Of a stretch of DNA of 9,105 nt, positions 5,645 through 9,105 are shown one piece after another. The notes under the pieces are model-generated. The model did no database searches. It had not been told where the DNA came from and saw nothing but the letters and a program-made list of their open reading frames with translations. How positions within the stretch are numbered: the first letter of the stretch is position 1; each line of letters begins with the position of its first letter. The stretch is from the NCBI GenBank assembly GCA_900549885.1, contig URQA01000101.1:1-9105 (forward strand), given 5' to 3'. This DNA is from an uncultured Eubacteriales bacterium (GTDB lineage: Bacteria; Bacillota; Clostridia; Oscillospirales; Oscillospiraceae). A program made the position numbers and the translations under genes.

Positions 5645-6556
5645 ATGGCAAAGAATACAAAGACTGCGGCGGTTCCGGCGGAGGAAGCTGTCCGGCTGAA
5701 AAAGCGTAGTTATTGGGGCGAAATTTGGCACCGCCTGAAGAAGAACCCGGTGGCTGTAGTGTGTCTGGTGTTTCTGGTGCTGCTGGTGGTGGCTACCGTG
5801 TTTGCCACCTGGATTACCCCTTACGATTATGATGCTCCCACAGATTATGCCAACCTTTACGCCAAACCCAGCCTGGCCCATCCTTTCGGCTGCGACGAGC
5901 TGGGCCGCGACCTGCTCACCCGCCTGCTAGTGGGCGGCCGGTACTCCCTGATGGTAGCCCTTATCTCCGTGGCCATCGGTATCGTGGCCGGAATGGTCAT
6001 TGGCGCGTTGTGCGGCTTTTTCGGCAAGGTAGTGGACAATGTGCTCATGCGCTTCATGGACATCATCATGGCCATCCCCGGTATGATGCTGGCCATCTGC
6101 GTGTCCGTGGCCCTTGGCTCCGGCGTGTGGCAGACTGCCCTGGCCATCTCTGTGGGCACCATCCCCATCATCGCCCGGCAGCTGCGGGGTTCCACCCTGC
6201 TGGTCAACAGCCAGGAGTACATCGAGGCCGCCCGCACCTTCGGCGAAAGCAGCGGCAAGATCATCCTCACCCACGTCATCCCCAACTGCATGGCCCCCAT
6301 CATCGTGCAGGCGTCCATGTATCTGGGCGGGTCCATCATGGCCATCGCCGGCCTGTCCTTCATCGGCCTGGGCGTACAGCCGCCAACCCCGGAGTGGGGC
6401 AATATCCTCAATACCGGCTTGGACAATGTGTCTGTGCTGGCGGAACGCTGGCACACCATCGTATTCCCGGCTCTGTTCATCATCCTGACCATGCTGGCCT
6501 TCAACCTGCTGGGTGACGGCCTCCGGGACGCCATGGATCCCCGGATGCGCAAGTAA
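5645..6556 (+). CDS. ABC importer permease, OppC/DppC-type
   Basis: A 303-aa inner-membrane permease that pairs with the upstream OppB/DppB-type protein. A charged cytoplasmic N-terminus with YWGEIWHRLKKNPVA (23-37) and the first helix (about 37-57) form the OppC_N region. The family signature HPFGCDELGRDLLTRLLVGG is at 79-98, followed by RYSL. Further helices lie around 102-125, 137-160, 163-180, 213-238 and 271-290. The EAA loop runs YIEAARTFGESSGKIILTHV (192-211), then IPNCMAPIIV. The C-terminal GLGVQPPTPEWGN (241-253) and DAMDPR (295-300) are conserved in the family. The ATG lies 3 bases after the previous stop, and its AAGGAGGT (5627-5634) is inside the end of the previous gene, so translation is probably coupled. 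Confidence 0.94.
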   Translation: MAKNTKTAAVPAEEAVRLKKRSYWGEIWHRLKKNPVAVVCLVFLVLLVVATVFATWITPYDYDAPTDYANLYAKPSLAHPFGCDELGRDLLTRLLVGGRYSLMVALISVAIGIVAGMVIGALCGFFGKVVDNVLMRFMDIIMAIPGMMLAICVSVALGSGVWQTALAISVGTIPIIARQLRGSTLLVNSQEYIEAARTFGESSGKIILTHVIPNCMAPIIVQASMYLGGSIMAIAGLSFIGLGVQPPTPEWGNILNTGLDNVSVLAERWHTIVFPALFIILTMLAFNLLGDGLRDAMDPRMRK

Positions 6557-6568
6557 GGAGGCTGCGAC

Positions 6569-7558
6569 ATGAGTTTATTGAGAATTGAAGACCTGACGAT
6601 CCACTTCCCCACGGAAGAGGGGGATGTACGCGCCGTGAACGGCGTGTCCCTGTCGGTGGAGGCCGGTCAGACCCTGGGCCTGGTGGGGGAGACGGGCGCG
6701 GGTAAGACGACCACCGCCCTGGGTATTCTTCGGCTGGTGCCTGAGCCCGGCCAGGTGGAGAGCGGCTCCATCATCTATAAAGACCGAGATATTATGACCA
6801 TGAGCGAGAAAGAGGTCCAGGACATCCGAGGCAACGAGATCTCTATGATCTTCCAGGACCCCATGACCGCCCTGAATCCGGTGATGACCGTAGGCGACCA
6901 GGTGGCCGAGGTGATCCTCCGCCACCAGAACTGCACCAAGGTGGAGGCACAGCAGCGGATGATCGATATTCTGGGCAAGGTGGGCATCGGCCCGGACCGG
7001 GCCTCCGATTACCCCCACCAGTTCTCCGGCGGCATGAAGCAGCGGGTAGTCATCGCCATCGCTCTGGCCTGTAACCCCAAGCTGCTGCTGGCGGACGAGC
7101 CTACCACCGCCCTGGACGTGACCATTCAGGCCCAGGTCATGCGGATGATCAACGACCTAAAGCGGGAGTTCAACACCTCCATGATCCTCATTACCCACGA
7201 TTTGGGCATCGTGGCCGAGTCCTGCGACCAGGTAGCCATTATGTATGCGGGAGAAATTGTGGAGTATGGCTCCCTGGAGGACATCTTTGACCACACCGCC
7301 CACCCCTATACCAAGGGGCTGTTCAACTCGATCCCCTCGCTGGACAAGGACACCGAGCGTCTCCAGCCCATCCAGGGCCTGATGCCGGACCCGGCCAATC
7401 TTCCCGAGGGGTGCAAGTTCCATCCCCGGTGCCCCTACGCGGTAGAGGCCTGCGCCCAGCAGCATCCCGGCATGACCGAGCTGACTCCGGGGCACCTGTG
7501 CCGCTGCCTGCGATGCGGCGATCCCATTTTGAGCCAGGAGGGGGTACACCATGAGTAA
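6569..7558 (+). CDS. ABC importer ATPase, OppD/DppD-type
   Basis: A 329-aa cytoplasmic ATPase that powers uptake together with the next gene product. Visible motifs: Walker A GETGAGKT (40-47), Q-loop Q96 in MIFQDPMTALNP, signature FSGGMKQR (152-159), Walker B KLLLADEP (171-178, catalytic E177), D-loop ALD and switch H210 in LITHDL. The C-terminal Oligo_HPY extension contains HPYTKGL (245-251) and a cysteine cluster (C282, C288 in HPRCPYA, C295, C311), the arrangement that binds a [4Fe-4S] cluster in structurally studied DppD. AAGGAGG (6555-6561) overlaps the previous stop codon. All catalytic residues of this subunit are present. The last 8 bases overlap the following gene. Confidence 0.95.
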   Translation: MSLLRIEDLTIHFPTEEGDVRAVNGVSLSVEAGQTLGLVGETGAGKTTTALGILRLVPEPGQVESGSIIYKDRDIMTMSEKEVQDIRGNEISMIFQDPMTALNPVMTVGDQVAEVILRHQNCTKVEAQQRMIDILGKVGIGPDRASDYPHQFSGGMKQRVVIAIALACNPKLLLADEPTTALDVTIQAQVMRMINDLKREFNTSMILITHDLGIVAESCDQVAIMYAGEIVEYGSLEDIFDHTAHPYTKGLFNSIPSLDKDTERLQPIQGLMPDPANLPEGCKFHPRCPYAVEACAQQHPGMTELTPGHLCRCLRCGDPILSQEGVHHE

Positions 7559-8513
7559 GCTGCTGGAGGTCAAAGACCTTTGTAAATACTTTAAGACGCC
7601 CAAGGGGGCGCTCCACGCTGTGGAAGGCCTGTCCTTCTCCATTGACGGTGACACCACCCTGGGCGTGGTGGGGGAGTCAGGCTGCGGCAAGTCCACCCTG
7701 GGCCGGGTGATTATGGGCCTGCATGAACCCACCGGCGGCGCCCTGTTCTTTGAGGGGCAGGACGTTACCCACCCAGATAAGGTCAAGCGCCGGGAGCTCA
7801 ACCACAAGATCCAGATGATCTTTCAGGACCCGGCCTCGTCCCTGGATCCCCGTATGTGCGTGTCCGACCTGATCGCCGAACCCATGAAGGCCATGAAGAT
7901 CTGCAAGACCAAGCAGGAGCGGGACAACCGGGTGGCCGAACTGATGGATACCGTAGGTCTGGCCCGGCGGCTGGCTTTCTCCTATCCCCACGAGTTGGAC
8001 GGCGGACGACGCCAGCGCATCGGCATCGCCCGTGCCTTAGCAGTCAACCCCAAGTTTATCGTCTGCGACGAGCCGGTGTCCGCCCTGGATGTTTCTATCC
8101 AGGCCCAGATTCTCAATCTGCTTCAAGATTTGCAGCAGGAGAAGGGCTTGACTTATATGTTCATCACCCACAATCTGTCGGTGGTACGGCATATCTCCCA
8201 CAAGATCCTGGTGATGTACCTGGGGTGTCAGGTGGAGCTGTGCGATTCCAAAGAGCTGTTCAAAAAACCCCTCCACCCTTATACCAAGGGCCTGTTGTCC
8301 GCCATCCCCATCCCTTCTATCCATGTCAAGCGGGATGAGATCCTGATGACCGGCGAGGTGACCTCTCCCATCAATCCCAAGCCGGGCTGCCGCTTTGCCG
8401 CCCGTTGTCCCTACGCTAAGGATAAATGCCATGAGTCTTTGCCGGCGGTGGAAGAGGTGGAGCCGGGACATTTCTGCGCCTGCCACTATGTGCGGGAGAT
8501 CAACCAGCTGTAA
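7551..8513 (+). CDS. ABC importer ATPase, OppF/DppF-type, with atypical LDGGR signature
   Basis: A 320-aa cytoplasmic ATPase expected to form a heterodimer with the OppD-type subunit. Motifs: Walker A GESGCGKS (41-48), Q92 in MIFQDPASSLDP, Walker B KFIVCDEP (168-175, E174), D-loop ALD and H207 in FITHNLS. The signature reads LDGGRRQR (149-156) instead of LSGGQ. Since the signature of one subunit closes on ATP held by the other, this change affects the site built on the OppD-type Walker A. The C-terminus carries an Oligo_HPY extension with cysteines C280, C286 (ARCPYAKDKC), C293, C309 and C311. The ATG overlaps the previous stop in ATGAGTAA, and AGGAGGGG lies upstream, so translation is coupled. 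It is the last gene of the operon. Confidence 0.95.
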   Translation: MSKLLEVKDLCKYFKTPKGALHAVEGLSFSIDGDTTLGVVGESGCGKSTLGRVIMGLHEPTGGALFFEGQDVTHPDKVKRRELNHKIQMIFQDPASSLDPRMCVSDLIAEPMKAMKICKTKQERDNRVAELMDTVGLARRLAFSYPHELDGGRRQRIGIARALAVNPKFIVCDEPVSALDVSIQAQILNLLQDLQQEKGLTYMFITHNLSVVRHISHKILVMYLGCQVELCDSKELFKKPLHPYTKGLLSAIPIPSIHVKRDEILMTGEVTSPINPKPGCRFAARCPYAKDKCHESLPAVEEVEPGHFCACHYVREINQL

Positions 8514-8531
8514 AGCTGCCCCGCCAAGGGA

Positions 8532-8556
8532 AACCGCCCGTTGACGGGGGCTGGTT
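8532..8556 (+). other. Small hairpin downstream of the importer operon
   Basis: AACCGCCC (8532-8539) can pair with GGGC-T-GGTT (8548-8556) with one bulged T. There is no T-run after it. It overlaps the -35 of the promoter-like sequence at 8541 and may be incidental. Confidence 0.25.
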
Positions 8557-8569
8557 GATTTGGTATCAT
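8541..8569 (+). promoter_or_regulatory. Predicted sigma-A promoter for the downstream membrane-protein gene
   Basis: TTGACG (8541-8546, 5 of 6 consensus), a 17-base spacer and TATCAT (8564-8569, 5 of 6) with an extended-10 TGG directly before it. By consensus this is one of the two best promoters in the window. Initiation would fall near 8577, just before the terminator-like hairpin, giving a leader of about 62 bases to the GTG start at 8639. Confidence 0.65.
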
Positions 8570-8578
8570 AAGTGCTGG

Positions 8579-8621
8579 AACGCCGGGGCCCATGGCACGC
8601 GCTATGAGCCCCGGCGTTTTT
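8579..8621 (+). terminator. Intrinsic terminator of the importer operon
   Basis: AACGCCGGGGC (8579-8589) pairs perfectly with GCCCCGGCGTT (8608-8618). The interior can continue after one mismatch as CATGGC (8591-8596) with GCTATG (8601-8606), including one G-T pair, leaving a 4-base loop. A run of five T (8617-8621) follows. This is the expected end of importer transcripts, but it also lies wholly inside the leader predicted for the next gene. Confidence 0.85.
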
Positions 8622-8622
8622 G

Positions 8623-8630
8623 AAAGGAGG
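8623..8630 (+). promoter_or_regulatory. Ribosome-binding site deciding a GTG start
   Basis: AAAGGAGG lies 8 bases before GTG at 8639, and only one base separates it from the terminator T-run. The nearby ATG at 8634 is only 3 bases away and its frame closes after about 30 codons, so the GTG is the start. Confidence 0.75.
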
Positions 8631-8638
8631 CGAATGGG

Positions 8639-9105
8639 GTGGCTAAGAAAGGCTCCTGGTATTTTGAGGGGTATGAGGCCCACTATGAGATCGACGAGCA
8701 GGGCAGGAAGAAAAAAGTGCTCACCTATGTAGGCCAGCGGTACGGTCTGCGAAACAGAGAGGACCTGTTTCGAGTGCGGGTCATGGCTGCTGTGGATGTG
8801 GTGCTCATGACAGCCATCCTGCTGCTCATCAACTTTTTCCCCGGAACCGGGGGGATGGTGGGCTGGGTGGGCGCACCCTGCCTGTGGGGACTCATCCCTT
8901 TGATGTTTCTGTATATGGGGCTGTTCAACTTCCTCACCTGCAAGGACAAATGGGAGATCCGCCAGTTCTACGCCGGCTACCGTCGGATGGGACGCTGGGC
9001 GATCGTTCAGCTGGTGATTATGAGCTATGTGACGGCGGCCCATATTGTGTTCCTGTGCCTTCATCCCACTTGCTTCCCCGGGGAGCTGTACTACACCCTG
9101 GGAGC
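8639..9105 (+). CDS. Uncharacterised membrane protein, 3' end outside the window
   Basis: An open frame of 155 codons plus two bases runs from GTG at 8639 to the window edge without a stop. I do not recognise the family. The first 45 residues are polar and aromatic-rich (WYFEGYEAHYEID at 7-19, then QGRKKK at 21-26), suggesting a cytoplasmic segment. Hydrophobic helices follow at about 48-67, 76-99 and 119-140, with basic stretches (KDKWEIRQFYAGYRRMGR, 102-119) between the second and third. Cysteines lie at 81, 101, 140 and 145. No catalytic motif, transporter signature or signal peptide is evident. It has its own promoter-like sequence and follows the importer terminator, so it need not be part of the importer. 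Support for coding is the open frame, ribosome-binding site and membrane-protein composition. Confidence 0.75.
   Translation, partial: MAKKGSWYFEGYEAHYEIDEQGRKKKVLTYVGQRYGLRNREDLFRVRVMAAVDVVLMTAILLLINFFPGTGGMVGWVGAPCLWGLIPLMFLYMGLFNFLTCKDKWEIRQFYAGYRRMGRWAIVQLVIMSYVTAAHIVFLCLHPTCFPGELYYTLG

Noticed and set aside
5857..6612. Long minus-strand open frame (251 codons) opposite the OppC-type permease gene
   Set aside because: It is rich in Met, Arg, Ser and Pro, has no family resemblance, and mirrors a strongly supported plus-strand gene. GC-biased third positions readily create such antisense frames.
1..9105. CRISPR repeats, tRNA or rRNA genes, insertion-sequence ends, toxin-antitoxin pairs
   Set aside because: I looked for regularly spaced repeats, cloverleaf-like sequences, terminal inverted repeats with transposase frames and small paired genes, and saw none.

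Overview
The window looks like chromosomal DNA from a moderately GC-rich Gram-positive anaerobe, most likely a gut Clostridia member of the Oscillospiraceae type (Flavonifractor/Pseudoflavonifractor-like). This is inferred from strong AGGAGG Shine-Dalgarno sites, GC-biased third codon positions, a lipobox-bearing solute-binding protein and the gene families present. No mobile element, CRISPR array, tRNA or rRNA is visible.

Layout. Positions 21-1313 (minus strand) encode a kinase of the eukaryotic-type hexokinase family; a ribosome-binding site at the window edge suggests another minus-strand gene follows it. A 157-bp divergent promoter region (1314-1470) separates it from a plus-strand AraC-family regulator (1471-2724) that resembles YesN-type regulators without a receiver domain. 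An AT-rich 210-bp spacer (2725-2934) carries a strong promoter, a direct repeat next to its -35 and a hairpin at the expected mRNA 5' end. It feeds a complete five-gene Opp/Dpp-type ABC importer: lipoprotein binding protein (2935-4554), two permeases (4661-5641, 5645-6556) and two ATPases (6569-7558, 7551-8513). A very strong stem-loop lies between the binding-protein and first permease genes. A terminator-like hairpin (8579-8621) closes the operon. It is preceded by a promoter-like sequence and followed at once by the ribosome-binding site of an unrecognised membrane-protein gene (8639 to the window end, incomplete).

How it may work together. The importer captures a solute at the outer face of the membrane and moves it in at the cost of ATP; the AraC-type protein is the obvious candidate regulator. 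Opp/Dpp-type systems usually carry peptides, but some bacterial and archaeal members carry di- and oligosaccharides. The neighbouring hexokinase-family gene, the AraC-type regulator and the apparent lack of the acidic residue that anchors a peptide amino terminus make a sugar substrate a reasonable, unproven alternative. The main interest lies in the regulatory DNA and in this substrate question; the genes belong to known families.
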